Shown: positions 25,601 through 37,800 of the stretch, in pieces
How the letters are laid out: each line of letters opens with the position of its first letter
How positions within the stretch are numbered: the first letter of the stretch is position 1
Source of the DNA: Apis mellifera
Taxonomy: Eukaryota; Arthropoda; Insecta; Hymenoptera; Apidae
Direction of reading: 5' to 3'
Assembly (NCBI RefSeq): GCF_003254395.2
Contig: NC_037638.1
Location: 12,917,086-12,981,085, forward strand
DNA length: 64,000 nt
Translations under genes and position numbers: made by a program
The notes under the pieces: generated by a model
What the model was told of the DNA's origin: nothing
The model's database searches: none
The model's input: only the letters and a program-made list of their open reading frames with translations

Positions 25601-28126
25601 TGCGATCGATCGAGAAATTCAGAGGTGTCTCGAGAGGGATTTTCTTTAACTCTTCAACTCTTCGAGAATGATCGTCCTTTTTTGTAAGAGTGCTTAAAAG
25701 GGCTTAGAGTTGAGTTTATGATGATCACCTAACGGTGAAGCATATCCGAACGTTCAAGCCTGAGTCCACTTTGACGTAACTCAGTTGGCAAGGTTCGTGA
25801 CGAGTTAATGAGAAATAAAGTCCCGAAAATGGAAGCCCATCGTACATTTCGAATCGATGCCAATGTTCTTACTTTCTATCTCTATTATTGGGAAACATTT
25901 TATCATGAATTTGATCAAGAATCCTTTATCTTGCCTCCGTGATAAATTTGTCTGAGAAGTGAAAGATATAATATAAATATGTATCATACTAGAATTAAAA
26001 GAGTTTGCTTTAGATGCTTTAAATATTTCCAATAAATTGAAAGCAAATAAAATGATATGTAATTTATGAGAAATTCTAAACTTTATTAAGAAATTAATTA
26101 ATTTCACTGGTATTCTTTTTAAAAAAAAATTTCAAGCTTGCCTCATTCCAATTTTTCATTGATGTAATCCATACAAAGAGAAACGATCGTTTCATTCACG
26201 CGAATGTAGAAATGCGATTCGACGAGAGCAGCTCGATCGATAATTATCCTTGCAAGCTGATTGGACGATACCTCGTGTCGCGTACGTTATACAATCGGTT
26301 GAAACGATCGTCTTACCTCGACGTTTAAAATCGTTCCATTCAGAAGGATCGACGAATCGTCCGATCGCCAACGAGAATGAGCCCTCCGGGCTGTGCGATT
26401 ACTCATTGAAGACGTTGATTGCGGCTACGGCATACTTACCATCGTTGGCGGGCCGAGCAATAAAACGTGGTCCAACTGAATTTCGAACGTAGCTTCCTCC
26501 TCCCTTTTCTCTCTCTCTCTTTCTCTTTTCTCGTTCGAGAAGCAGAGCAGCGCTATTTTACAGCCTGTTAAAGGCATCGAGCGATTGTTCCATGCAGAAT
26601 GAGCACTTGTTTCCGGAGATTAATGATTGCTCGATGGATCTCTTTCTCTCTTTCTCGCCGATTTTCGACCGTAAAAGCGCAGAGGTATAATGCAATACCT
26701 CTTACTTTCATCTTTTTTTTTTTTTTTTTTCCATGAATTTGACGTTACGCAACGTGTCGTATTTCACTCTCTTCTCTCTCTATCGAAATTTCGAATATAA
26801 TTGGTTTTTTTTCATTGAGCGAAGAAAATAATAATCTGGACCTCCTCTTAAGCAAACTTTTCACATCTTTCCAGTTGTATATCTGTGTATATATCTAAAC
26901 GATCGATCGAACAGATAAATATGGTTGGTATATACAATAGGTTCATAAAATATTCTCTACATTTGACCACGTTCTACGCTGACTCACAGAGTTTCGATTA
27001 AAAGTCGTTCAGTTAGATACCTACGTTGTAGGCGTCCATGCATAATGTACGCGGAAACTCCCTCTATTTTGCATTTCTTCGCGAAAGTGTTATGACAGCG
27101 GCGACGATTTGGACTGATGACGACATCGATGAAACGGTTTTTAATTAAATTCGATTCGATTAAACGCACTCTGGAAGATTTCTCTAGATTTCTGTAACAC
27201 AAACTGAAGCAGTGTCTGATAAATTTAAAACTTGTTGATCTTATATTTAACAACATCAATTCTGTTGCTTTTGTTACTCGTCCATTTATAATTCGAATTA
27301 TTTATTCATTAAAATTTTTAAACTTCCCTTTTATGAAGTAATAAATTGAAAATGAAATAATCTTGATACATTTTGGCAAAAATTTATTCATATTTCATAT
27401 CGAAATAAAATTGATATAATTGATAAAAATAGTTACTTAAATTTACATAGGTACAAAAGTTGAATTATTTTCGAAAAAATGATTCTATTTCTATCAAGAA
27501 AGAATCTATCAAGAACGATGAACATCCAAATGCTGATTCATACAACGTGTACTTAAAAATGTACAAATCATTCGACGCACATGAATCCTACAAATGAGAC
27601 CAATTACAATTAATTCTCTCAACTCTTTCCAATTTATCTATTCTCTTCGTCACGAAGTCTCTATTTCAAAACGAACCTCGTTAAAAGAAGCTCCGTCCAT
27701 AAAACTATCGTCCAATAAAACTCCTCCCTCGAGGAGGAGGTTTCACCCCGAAACGAGGATGAAAGGGAGAACGAACTCTCTAGGATAAAAATTTGGCTCC
27801 TCTTAGCGAGTGATCGTGTTCCTGGTTCGACGTCCTTTCCATCTCGTCCACACCGCGAATGTGGGACGATAAAACGAGGCTCGTCTCTCAACAGGCAAAC
27901 GAGGCGGCATCGTAAAACGTGTGTTTCGAGAAAGATGCATCGTTACAACGGAGAAGGTCTTCATCGGAACGAGGGCCGCTATGTGGAACAATAGCGTTAT
28001 ATTCCTCCGGCTAAACGACTAAATGTTTACTATAAAATCTGTCATCGTTCCCATCTCGATGCGCCAGATATCGTTCGAGAATGTGAAAGGAGGATACGTA
28101 TATATATATGCACGAAGAATTTATCC
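22668..28126. other. Non-coding region with several CpG-rich pockets
   Basis: No gene is supported. GC-richer pockets lie at about 22900-23640, 23940-24470, 25060-25320, 26230-26690 and 27640-28020. A purine-rich GAA/GAGGAA tract occupies about 23126-23190 and creates spurious poly-Lys/Glu and poly-Phe frames on the two strands. Short (GA)n runs occur near 25463-25482, and (CT)n runs near 24108-24120 and 26508-26530. The remainder is AT-rich. Confidence 0.5.
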
Positions 28127-28900
28127 TTTGAGAATTTTTCATTTAGAGTTTAACAGAGTGGATTATTATCTTTCCGTAATTCATTTAATCAATAATAAGC
28201 AAAATTAAAAAATTAAATCTTTTTATTATCAGCAACCTTTAAATTTTTTTATCCAAAATCGTTCCAAATATTCATTCTCGTATCTATAAAATTTTCGTGA
28301 TAATTTTCCACAGAAGATGCAAATGAGAATTTTTCATTTAGAATTTAGCAGAGTGGATTATTATCTTTCCGTAATTCATTTAATCGTTTCCTAGATTGAG
28401 CAAAATTAAAAAATTAAATCTTTCTATTATCAGCGACCTTTAAATTTTTTTATCGTTCCAAATATTCATTCTCGTATCTATAAAACTTTCGTGATAATTT
28501 TCCACAGAAGATGCAAATGAAAATTTTTTATTTAGAATTTAGCAGAGTGGATTATTATCTTTCCGTAATTCATTTAATCGTTTCCTAGATTGAGCAAAAT
28601 TTTCTTTCTATTATCAGCGACCTTTAAATTTTTTATCCAAAATCGTTCCAAATATTCATTCTCGTATCTATGAAACTTTCATGATAATTTTCCACAGAAG
28701 ATGCAAATGAGAATTTTTCATTTAGAATTTAGCAGAGTGGATTATTATCTTTCCGTAATTCATTTAATCGTTTCCTAGATCGAGCAAAATTTTCTTTCTA
28801 TTATCAGCGACCTTTAAATTTTTTTATCCAAAATCGTTCCAAATATTCATTCTCGTATCTATAAAACTTTCGTGATAATTTTCCACAGAAGATGCAAATG
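28127..28900. repeat. Tandem array, ~192-bp unit, four copies
   Basis: Four copies of a unit running from GAGAATTTTTCATTTAGA through AGAGTGGATTATTATCTTTC and CGTTCCAAATATTCATTCTC to TTTTCCACAGAAGATGCAAA. The terminal landmark GAAGATGCAAATG occurs at about 28313, 28508, 28698 and 28889 (spacings 195, 190 and 191 bp). Copies differ by small indels and substitutions. The array ends abruptly against a GC-rich segment. Confidence 0.95.
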
Positions 28901-29260
28901 TGAGAGCCACTCGAAATTTTCCACGATCTCTCGCAATCCGATATCTTGCCTCGTAGAAAGTGTCTGTATTAATTCGCAATGACGCGTTATCGAGCATTCC
29001 CGCGAGCGATAGGATCGGCCGTCGTCCGTCGTCCTCTCTCGTGAGAAGATGCACGCGGAAGCGACGCGCGCCACGCTTGAACCTAAATACCTGTCCGCCG
29101 TGTCACACGTGTGTTCACACGGGAGGACAGTGTACAGGCGCGATAGTACGCGTGTCGTTGACGCCTCCGGTTTGCAGACGTTCGCACCTGCACGCGCGGC
29201 CACCGACGCCATTTGATCGTGGATCGTGACCCAGTGACCCCCATAACCTTGTGTGATCCA
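28901..29260. other. CpG-rich island beside the 192-bp array
   Basis: A GC-rich segment (about 28900-29240) in which both strands are open. The minus-strand frame starts with a true ATG at 29212 but has no recognisable domain and runs into the repeat array at its C-terminal end, which argues against a real protein. A promoter or regulatory island is possible. Confidence 0.35.
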
Positions 29261-29728
29261 AAGTGCCCGATCGTTCCTTAATTTGCTGCGTTTGGAAAAA
29301 GCGAATTTTTTTCTTTTAATAATTCAGATAATTAAAAATTTAATATTTTTAACTCGATGGAAGGATGAAAGAAGATTTATCGATTATAGGTTATCTGAAA
29401 TATATAAGAATCATATATATTGTTTCTATTTGCGTTTTAATTTTGTGAAATTAAGATACTTGGTTTGAGTAGGTGTTGGGAGATTGAAATATAGAACATG
29501 TAAAATAAGACACGTAAAATGAAACGTGTAAGATATAGCGTATGTATATCAGTGTTATAATATAATTAAATTAAAAGAAAAGATTTCATTTGCATTGAAT
29601 AGAACGTAAAGAAGAATTATTAAGATATGTTATGTAAGTGAATTTTTGTTTCAAAACCATTTTTATTGTACTCACATTACTAAATATCGTCTGGAACAAT
29701 GCTAATAATAACTGTGGTATGCCTAACA

Positions 29729-29935
29729 ATGAGTTTAAAGCATACCGCACCAGTGCTGAAGGTGCTAACGGGATATCGAAGAAAAGTGCTGGGTTTTAAT
29801 AGCTTTGTAACTATTGATTCGCCGAAGAATAGTTGGTAGTTAAAGGTTATTTTCTTACCAGTGAATGAAGTCGGGAATGAATTTATGATTATTGGACGTG
29901 ATGTGTTGAATGAATGCCGTTCAAGAAATTTCTGA
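29729..29935 (+). pseudogene. Possible retroelement protease remnant
   Basis: A plus-strand frame of 36 codons from 29729 ends at an in-frame TAG (29837-29839). It continues in the same frame for 31 more codons to TGA (29933-29935). The second part contains VGNEFMIIGRDVLNE. The hydrophobic-hydrophobic-G-R-D-x-L pattern is typical of the C-terminal end of retropepsin-type aspartic proteases of LTR retrotransposons. No catalytic DT/SGA motif, reverse transcriptase or LTR was found nearby, so this is at most a short, inactivated fragment. A chance resemblance cannot be excluded. Confidence 0.35.
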
Positions 29936-31853
29936 TTAATTTTTTATTTAAGAATTGACAGCTTCTTCAAATTTATTGCTGAATTGTATTTTCAAAAATT
30001 GAATTCGAGTCGGTGAATCCGCTATTTGATATACAATTTTAAATTGTACGTTCATTAGAATAAGATAACAAGTAACTTATATTTCTTTTCTTTTATATCG
30101 TAACAAATATCATTTATTTATTCGTATAATTAAAAATCATCCCTCTTTTAATCTTACTTTAAATATGCGTAATAATTGCATGTCTTCAATGATTTGCAAA
30201 TAATTTTATTTACGTTAAAGTAAAAATTAAAAATAAAATAAATTTTTAAAGTATCTTATTTATCTTTATTTATTTTATTTATTTTAAATATTATTGTTGA
30301 AAGCAAATAATTTTACATATATCAAAATTGTGATACGTATATTATTCATTGTGTACTGAAAATTATAACTGATTGAATTTTCTCTATGCAAAAATGGAAA
30401 GAAATAAAGAAGAATATAGTAATAAAAATAGATTGAAAGAAAATGAATCGAGAAAACCATATTATTTTATGCTTCAAATCCTTAAAATGAAAATATTATA
30501 TTTACTGAAATTTTACATCTTATTAAAATATTATATTTAAGCCAAAACATCTAAAATATTACGGTATTTAAAATATTATTATATAATAGCACCGCTTGCA
30601 AATTAGTTTTTCTAACAATATAAATGAAAAATGAATTTCAATTTCAATTTTTTATTTGAATTCTCGTTTATTTTATTTTTTTTTTCTGTAAAGTACTAAA
30701 CGTACTAAGTATCCATTTATTTACATTCTATAACGTAACAAATTTACGTCTATATAATTCAAATCAGAAAATCTAATAGAATCGTAACAACGTATCACGA
30801 GAATAAAGGTTTTTAACACTATTAACATTATCTAATGAGAAACATGATGTTTATTGATGATAGAATTTCACAGATTTTTTTTATATATAAATCGAAAGTA
30901 CATATCACGAATCATAAAAATGTAAATTAAAAAAGACTACTAAAAAAAGTTTGTTAAAAATTATCTTTATTATATAAATGATGATAAATTAATCAGAGGA
31001 AAATAATAACCGTAAATAAAAATTAATAATACTATGAAATAATTTAATAATACATTTATTTTAATGAAATCATAATAATGGTTAATAATTTCTCAAATAA
31101 GGAAACACTTTTTCTTTTCAATTATTCAAAATTTCTCGTTTTCTTTAAAATAAAACGTTTCAAAGATCATCATCTATTTATTATCATTTTCGTATAATAA
31201 AGACGATTAATTTTGAACAAACAATTTCGTCATTCTCTCATTTTTGTCCATTTCTTAAAGTCAGTCCAATTTTCAATTCTCTTTTATATATATATTTTTT
31301 TTTGTAAAAATATTTGCACCCATATCGAACCGCTCACTAACGTTCTCACTAACTTTCTACTCGATTCTCGCCTTCCCCGTGATCCATCTCTCGCTAACCA
31401 TCCTCCAGCAGCCGGCCGCTCGCAATTACCGGCATACTTTTTCAAACGGCCAAATCGCGGCGAATTAATCCTCCGCTTGCTGCGTTCCTCTCGCGCGTAC
31501 ACGCCTCTTCTGCCCAATCGTTTTCCAACTAACGCGGCCCAGTGACCCGAAAAACGCTACATTGCTCGCGATCCCAATCGTGTTTCTCCATTCAATGCGC
31601 GAGTCTCTCACCTCGTCCCTCGAATTTTTCCCCGTCGATGACGATTGACGACAAAGGTGAGGAAGCAAGGACCTGTTCCCTCCTTCCATCCGCACGTTTC
31701 TCTCCTCCTCTTTGCTGGCTCCCGTTAATTATTCCCGCGCACTTTTTACGCTTTTTCTCGTCGCAGTGTCAGCGACGACGAATCATTAATCAAGCGTGAC
31801 GCGCCTGTGTCAGCGATCTAATTATCGGACCGAAAGAGCAGACGTACGTATGC

Positions 31854-31856
<3 letters not shown>
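29936..31856. other. Non-coding AT-rich region, then a GC-richer pocket
   Basis: From 29936 to about 31300 the DNA is extremely AT-rich with no usable frame. A GC-richer pocket at about 31330-31850 is open on both strands for 75-110 codons without recognisable similarity. No gene is supported. Confidence 0.5.
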
Positions 31857-31936
<80 letters not shown>

Positions 31937-31937
31937 G
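31857..31937. repeat. Compound microsatellite (AT)n-(AG)n
   Basis: About 31 AT units (31857-31918) run into about nine AG units (to 31937). It directly precedes the first unit of the ~188-bp array. Confidence 0.96.
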
Positions 31938-31944
31938 ATACTAA

Positions 31945-33165
31945 ACAAGTGGATGTAGATGCTGTAGAAGATTATAGTATTTCGTGGATGGAAAATTTTC
32001 TTCTCCTTTGGTTAAGATTTTTTATCTTGTAAAAGAAAAAAAAAAAGGAGATTTAATTTTTAAATCGCTAATATAAATATAATAATAAATATATATATAA
32101 AAAAATATATATAATATAAATATAATAATAATATATAATAAATATATATATTAATTTTTATATCGCTAATATAATATAATAATAAATGATTCTATTTATT
32201 TAAAAAGTTAAAGGTTTATAAAGTTTGCAGATATATTTTGAAAAATAGACAGATGGATGTAGATGCGAAGATTATAGTATTTCGTGGATAGAAAATTTTC
32301 TTCTCCTTTGGTTAAAATTTTTTATCTTGTAAAAGAAAAAAGAAAGGAGATTTAATTTTTAAATCGCTAATATAAATGATTCTATTTATTTAAAAAGTTA
32401 AAGGTTTATAAAGTTTGCAGATATATTTTGAAAAATAGACAGATGGATGTAGATGCGAAGATTATAGTATTCTGTGGATGGAAAATTTTCTTCTCCTTTG
32501 GTTAAGATTTTTTATCTTGTAAAAAAAAAGGAGATTTAATTTTTAAATCGTTAATATAAATGATTCTATTTATTTAAAAAGTTAAAGGTTTATAAAGTTT
32601 GCAGATATATTTTGAAAAATAGACAGATACATGTAGATGCGAAGATTATAGTATTTCGTGGATGGAAAATTTTCTTCTCCTTTGGTTAAAATTTTTTATC
32701 TTGTAAAAAAAAAAAGGAGATTTAATTTTTAAATCGCTAATATAAATGATTCTATTTATTTAAAAAGTTAAAGGTTTATAAAGTTTGCAGATATATTTTG
32801 AAAAATAGACAGATGGATGTAGATGCGAAGATTATAGTATTTCGTGGGTGGAAAATTTTCTTCTCCTTTGGTTAAAATTTTTTATCTTGTAAAAAAAAAA
32901 AGGAGATTTAATTTTTAAATCGCTAATATAAATGATTCTATTTATTAAAGGTATAAAAAGTTAAAGGTTTATAAAGTTTGCAGATATATTTTGAAAAATA
33001 GACAGATGGATGTAGATGCGAAGATTATAGTATTTCGTGGATGGAAAATTTTCTTCTCCTTTGGTTAAAATTTTTTATTTTGTAAAAAAAAAAAGGAGAT
33101 TTAATTTTTAAATCGTTAATATAAATGATTCTATTTATTTAAAAAGTTAAACAAGATATATTTTG
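31945..33165. repeat. Tandem array, ~188-bp unit, six copies
   Basis: The landmark GGATGTAGATGC recurs at about 31951, 32255, 32445, 32629 (as CATGTAGATGC), 32815 and 33008. Spacings after the first copy are 190, 184, 186 and 193 bp. The first interval is 304 bp because AT-rich sequence (about 32070-32160) is inserted or expanded there. Each unit contains TTATAGTATTTCGTGGATGG, TTTTCTTCTCCTTTGGTTAA, a poly-A tract of variable length followed by GGAGATTTAATTTTTAAATC, and AAAGTTTGCAGATATATTTT. Most variation is in the poly-A length. Confidence 0.95.
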
Positions 33166-33189
33166 AAAAATAGAAAAATATAATATAGG

Positions 33190-33722
33190 ATATTTTCTTT
33201 TTTTTTCTTCTGTGAGGGAATTTTATCAAGTAATAAGAGTAGATTATAAAATGAGATATTGAAAATTGGCTTTTTATTATTAAAAAAAAATCATGAATTT
33301 GTAAAATTTTGAAAATTGTCATGTACAAAAATATTGGTAATTTATTTTTATAATTAAAGTTGTTAATCTTCGAAATCTTTTCCATAATAAATACGTTCAT
33401 ATAAATTCTAAAATTTATAATTTCTAATGTTTAAAAAAAATATAACAATATCTTTTCTTTTTTTTTTCTGTGAGGGAATTTTATCAGATAATAAAAGCGG
33501 ATTATAAAATGAGATATTGAAAATTGGCTTTTTATTATTAAAAAAGAAAAAAATCATGAATTTGTAAAATTTTGAAATTTTGTATTGTCATATACAAAAA
33601 TATTGGTAATTTATTTTTATAATTAAATTTGATAACGTTCGAAATCTTCTCCATAATAAATATGTTTATGTAAATTCTAAAATTTATAATTTCTAATGTT
33701 TAAAAAAAAATATAACAATATC
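33190..33722. repeat. 258-bp tandem duplication
   Basis: Two copies of a unit with the landmarks GTGAGGGAATTTTATCA (33212 and 33470), TATTGAAAATTGGCTTTTTA, AAAATATTGGTAATTTATTT and TAATTTCTAATGTTTAAAAA. The period is 258 bp. It abuts the end of the ~188-bp array. Confidence 0.93.
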
Positions 33723-34698
33723 TATATGAAAAAAAAAGATACTTAAATAAAAATTTAATCCATCCTTTGAATATTATAACATTATACTTTATGTTATACT
33801 TTTACATATTATATTTATTTGGTGTAGTTTTTAAACGCATTTTAAATATCCGTACTCTTGTCATAATAAATATTTTAATTTTACGTTTTATAAATACTTT
33901 AATAAGGAACAAAAAAAAGGAAGGAAAGAAAAGTTGAAAAGATGATGAATGGTTTTTTCCCCTTCCTTCACATTAATTTATTAATAAATTACTTTAGAAT
34001 TTGACTTTTTACAAGAGGTATTTATCGCGGGAATGGAGGAACACGTAAAACGCGTGTTCAAACGTTTCACTCGAAATCCGCTATGACGTTCATAAATAAC
34101 CAGACCTCCACTCGTCGAACACGGGACGGTACACGATAGTCTTTAATTATTTAACCAATCCAGACGGACGTTAATTACTCACTGTCCTGCCATGTTAAAA
34201 ATTATATATGCTAGAAAATTTGCAAACAGTAGTAGCACAGTGAAGTTTCAACGTTGCTGCGGCGTTTTGAAATTTATTTTCTTCGTTCGCCAATTTATTA
34301 CTTATTTTTTTTTTTTTTATTATTAAGAACGAAAAATAAAATTCTACTTTAAAGGTTAATTTTTTATCACAAATTAATATTAAAATTATACGGCATCAAA
34401 AAACGTATTTGGCCGATTTAACGAAAAAGTATACACGTTTATTTTCGATTTATTATAAATAAAAGGTAAATTGAACGAAAAAATTTTTTTTCATTTCTGT
34501 ATTAAAAAACGAAATCGTATTAAATGTAACGGACGAAAAAAATTTTTGTCCAATTTTCTTTCTGAGAAGATCTTTTTAAAGCCTCATTTATTTATAATAA
34601 AAAAAAAAAGAAAAAAGAAACCAGTCTTCATTTAAAAAATTTTTTTTTATTCCACTCCTTCAATTTCGTTTTTTGTTAATTTCATTTTACGATTGCAG
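33723..34698. other. Intronic sequence upstream of the 34.7-kb exon
   Basis: This is AT-rich DNA with many poly-A and poly-T tracts and no frame. The final ~60 bases are pyrimidine-rich (34640-34696, including TTCCACTCCTTCAATTTCG) and end in TTGCAG, forming a good 3' splice site for the exon that follows. Confidence 0.6.
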
Positions 34699-34824
34699 GT
34701 GTTATCTTGGTTTTGCAAGAAAGGCGAGGACGTGCTCACGAAACACGGGCAGCACGCGGCGACGAACTTGACAGCGGCGCGACTTCACGAAAGGGAATTC
34801 GAGAAATTCTATTTCACGTCGATG
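34699..34824 (+). CDS. Internal exon, spectrin-repeat-like segment (partial gene)
   Basis: This is an internal coding exon of 126 bp (exactly 42 codons, phase 0 at both ends). It is bounded by a pyrimidine-rich tract plus TTGCAG on the left and GTGAGT on the right. The encoded peptide starts VLSWFCKKGEDVLTKHGQ, passes NLTAARLHE and ends EFEKFYFTSM. An amphipathic helix with a W-x(3)-G-E-x(2)-L pattern is characteristic of spectrin-like repeats such as those in Trio/Kalirin, MCF2/DBS-type RhoGEFs or Sec14-spectrin proteins. The exon is much GC-richer than its surroundings. A second frame is also open across it, but it does not give a structured-looking peptide. No other exon of this gene was identified with confidence, so its introns exceed several kilobases on both sides. 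The domain call is from pattern recognition only and the exact gene is unknown. Confidence 0.65.
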
Positions 34825-37800
34825 GTGAGTACATCAGTGAGTGCATTATATATTTTTTTTTAATAACGAGTTGTAGTTTTAGTGTTATTTTAGAAAAAAA
34901 GTAGTTCAAGAACAAATTAAATAATGAAAAGTCAATTTTGATCAAACTGACTTAAAATTTGTCACAAAATTTTTTTCTTTTAAAAGAAAATCTCGATTTT
35001 GTATACATAGCTAGTGAAAGTTGAGACAATATAAAAATTTTTATTATTTTCTACGTTTTAAATATGTTTTAATTTTGTCCAAATTATTTTTTATAAAAGG
35101 ACATTAAAAAATTGTAATAGTTGATTTTAATTAACTCTTAAAATTACATTTTTCTAATAAAAAAAAAAATTACTTCGTATACATTGGTAATTTCATTATG
35201 CTTACAATTATTGATTTTGATAAAATAACATGTTAGTTAAATAAGACAAATGAAGAGTTTTGTGACTTTTATGACCACATAAACTGATTAATAGATGATA
35301 GCGCAACGTATTCCATTGATCGATCATTTCGTTACATCAATCTTGGTTTGATCTGAAAGACGGAATAATAATTACGAAGCGCAAGCGAAAGCCCGCTAGA
35401 TAGATATTTTATAGAAGCTTTTGACACGAGTGTTGCGCTAACTGTTTCAAATAATGGGATCGAAAGCAGCTCGGAATCGACCCATATATGTCTAGAGATT
35501 TCACTTTTTTCACGTCTCATCGAGCCTTTCGTCACGGTTCAATACGGAAGAATTCCCGACAAGAGGCGGTCGAAATGGCTGAAAGATAATAAAAGATTTC
35601 TTTGTAGTCGATTGTAGTAAGGATCTGCTACGAGTTTCGCAAACTTCCTCTTGTGTTACCGGCCGGATCAATCGAAGAAAAAAGTACACGTGTCTCGTTT
35701 AAAGAGAAAGAGAAAAAAATAAAAAAAAGAAAATAAAAAAGTAGGAGAAACTATATTAGTATTTGGTCTCAAGAAAGGCGTTATTATGGTTATTAGGTAC
35801 CTCGTAGATTGGATTTGATCGAAGATAAAGATTTCATTTAGATCGATTTAACAATCGAATGTGTAACGATGACTTTCAGATTTAGATGGATAGAAAAGAT
35901 ATGAGAAATGGTTTTAATGTGTCTATTCTATGTAAGTTATGTATATCACCGTTGCAAATGTGATTTTGAAACGTGAAACGAGAATATTTCAATTTGAATA
36001 AAGAAAATTAAAAGGAAGATTAGAGAAAAAAATGTTGGGATAATAGATCGATACTATTTTACCGACAAATGTTCCGTCGATAATAAAACTTTTTTTTTAT
36101 TTAATTTTTTAATAATAAAAACTTTCAGCGCAAAAAACTGAAACTTACATTGAATTTACTATTATTATATATTAAGAAAATGAAAAATGTTATATTTAAA
36201 AAATACTATACAATATTCTGAAAAACTAATCTTCGTAGATCTCGATCGAAGGATCGGTAACTTGATTTTCTAGTCATGTGGTGCCGTCTAGCGTCGCCTG
36301 ATCGAAACATTTTCCTGCAATACCGACCGAAGTATACCACATAAATTAAATTACTCGGAAAGCACATATGTCCGTCAATGGCAGCAATTATTTTTCTATC
36401 GCGACTTTTAAAACTACTGGAACGAAAAATAAATCTCATTTGCATTCCATAACGATGCAGATTGAATCGTAACCATATTAATTGAAAGACGCGAAAGTTG
36501 TTCGCTGACTACTTTCGCAATTAGAAATGTATTTGCAGAATAGTTGATTAGTCGGTGCAAACTGAGTGGATAGTAATGTCTAGTCTTATCGAACGATCGT
36601 ATAAGCCCATGTTCTTCCACGACATTTTCCGTTCGTTAATAACGGCGACAACGTGACCTCCTGACTTTCTGTGTTTCCCATTTTCTCCATAAACGATCGT
36701 AAAAAGTGCCAAACAACCTTGAATAGCAATTAAGTAAAAGTATACGCGAGGAAGAATGATCTATTCAAGTCCCATATTCGATGGACGACTTATCGTCGCT
36801 TATCGCTGACGCATTTATCGGTAACGTAGGCAGAATATCGTGCCATTGGATAATTTATATATATATTTGAACTGTCAAGTTGCGGCTGGCTTCGATAATT
36901 TGAATTTAAAAATAATATTATTTATGCATATCGAATTTTAAATTTAAATAATTAATACGTTAAATACTCATTCTAGATTATTCTAAATTTTTTATTTTTA
37001 AAAATCGTTTTTTAATTGTTGTCCCATTATTAAATCGATCAGTTTATTAATCAGTTTATTAAATATGGAATAATGGAAATATTTATAAAAAATTAAATGA
37101 AAATTTGCAAAATATCTAAAATAAAATATTCATTGTGATATTTGTGATAACGAAAATATAAAATTACATAAACAGTAATCTAATTATAATGTATAGTTCA
37201 TAATGTATTATAATTTTCATTTAAACTTTTTCCAAGTTTGAATTTATCTACATTAATAATTTTATTATTCATTCTAAAATGATTTTACGTTATAATATGA
37301 AATTAAATCAAATTTTGCAAATACTGATATATATCTAAATCTATTCTATCTACACAAATTATAAAATAAATTTACCACAAATAACAGTATAACCATTTGA
37401 AATTGATTATCTTATAGATAAAAAAAAAAGAATGACAGAATTTTTCTAGCAATCCAATTTTCGTCGAATAAATTGCTCGTTCCATGCTTCAAAAATCCCA
37501 TCCCCCAAACAATTTTCGAAATGAAAATAACTGACGAAAGTACGTTCCTCGAGTTCGTCAATTTACCAATTTACGCTCGACTTTCTCCCCCTCGATAACC
37601 GAGTTCGAGAGGCTGAAAAAGAGCTGAAAGATCGGAGCGTCTCGTCTCGTCCTTATGGCAGGGGGGCGATCGATTGTCGAGGGACAACGGGCACGAGTTA
37701 ATTAATCATGTGGCACCCTCCTCAATTATCCCGTTGTTTGGATCATTATCCAAACTGCGTTGGACATTTCTTCCTCGTCCCAATGACCCCGATCAACGTC

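Noticed and set aside
27820..27835. tRNA T-arm-like GGTTCGA sequence
   Set aside because: No matching acceptor stem, D-arm or anticodon arm could be placed around it.
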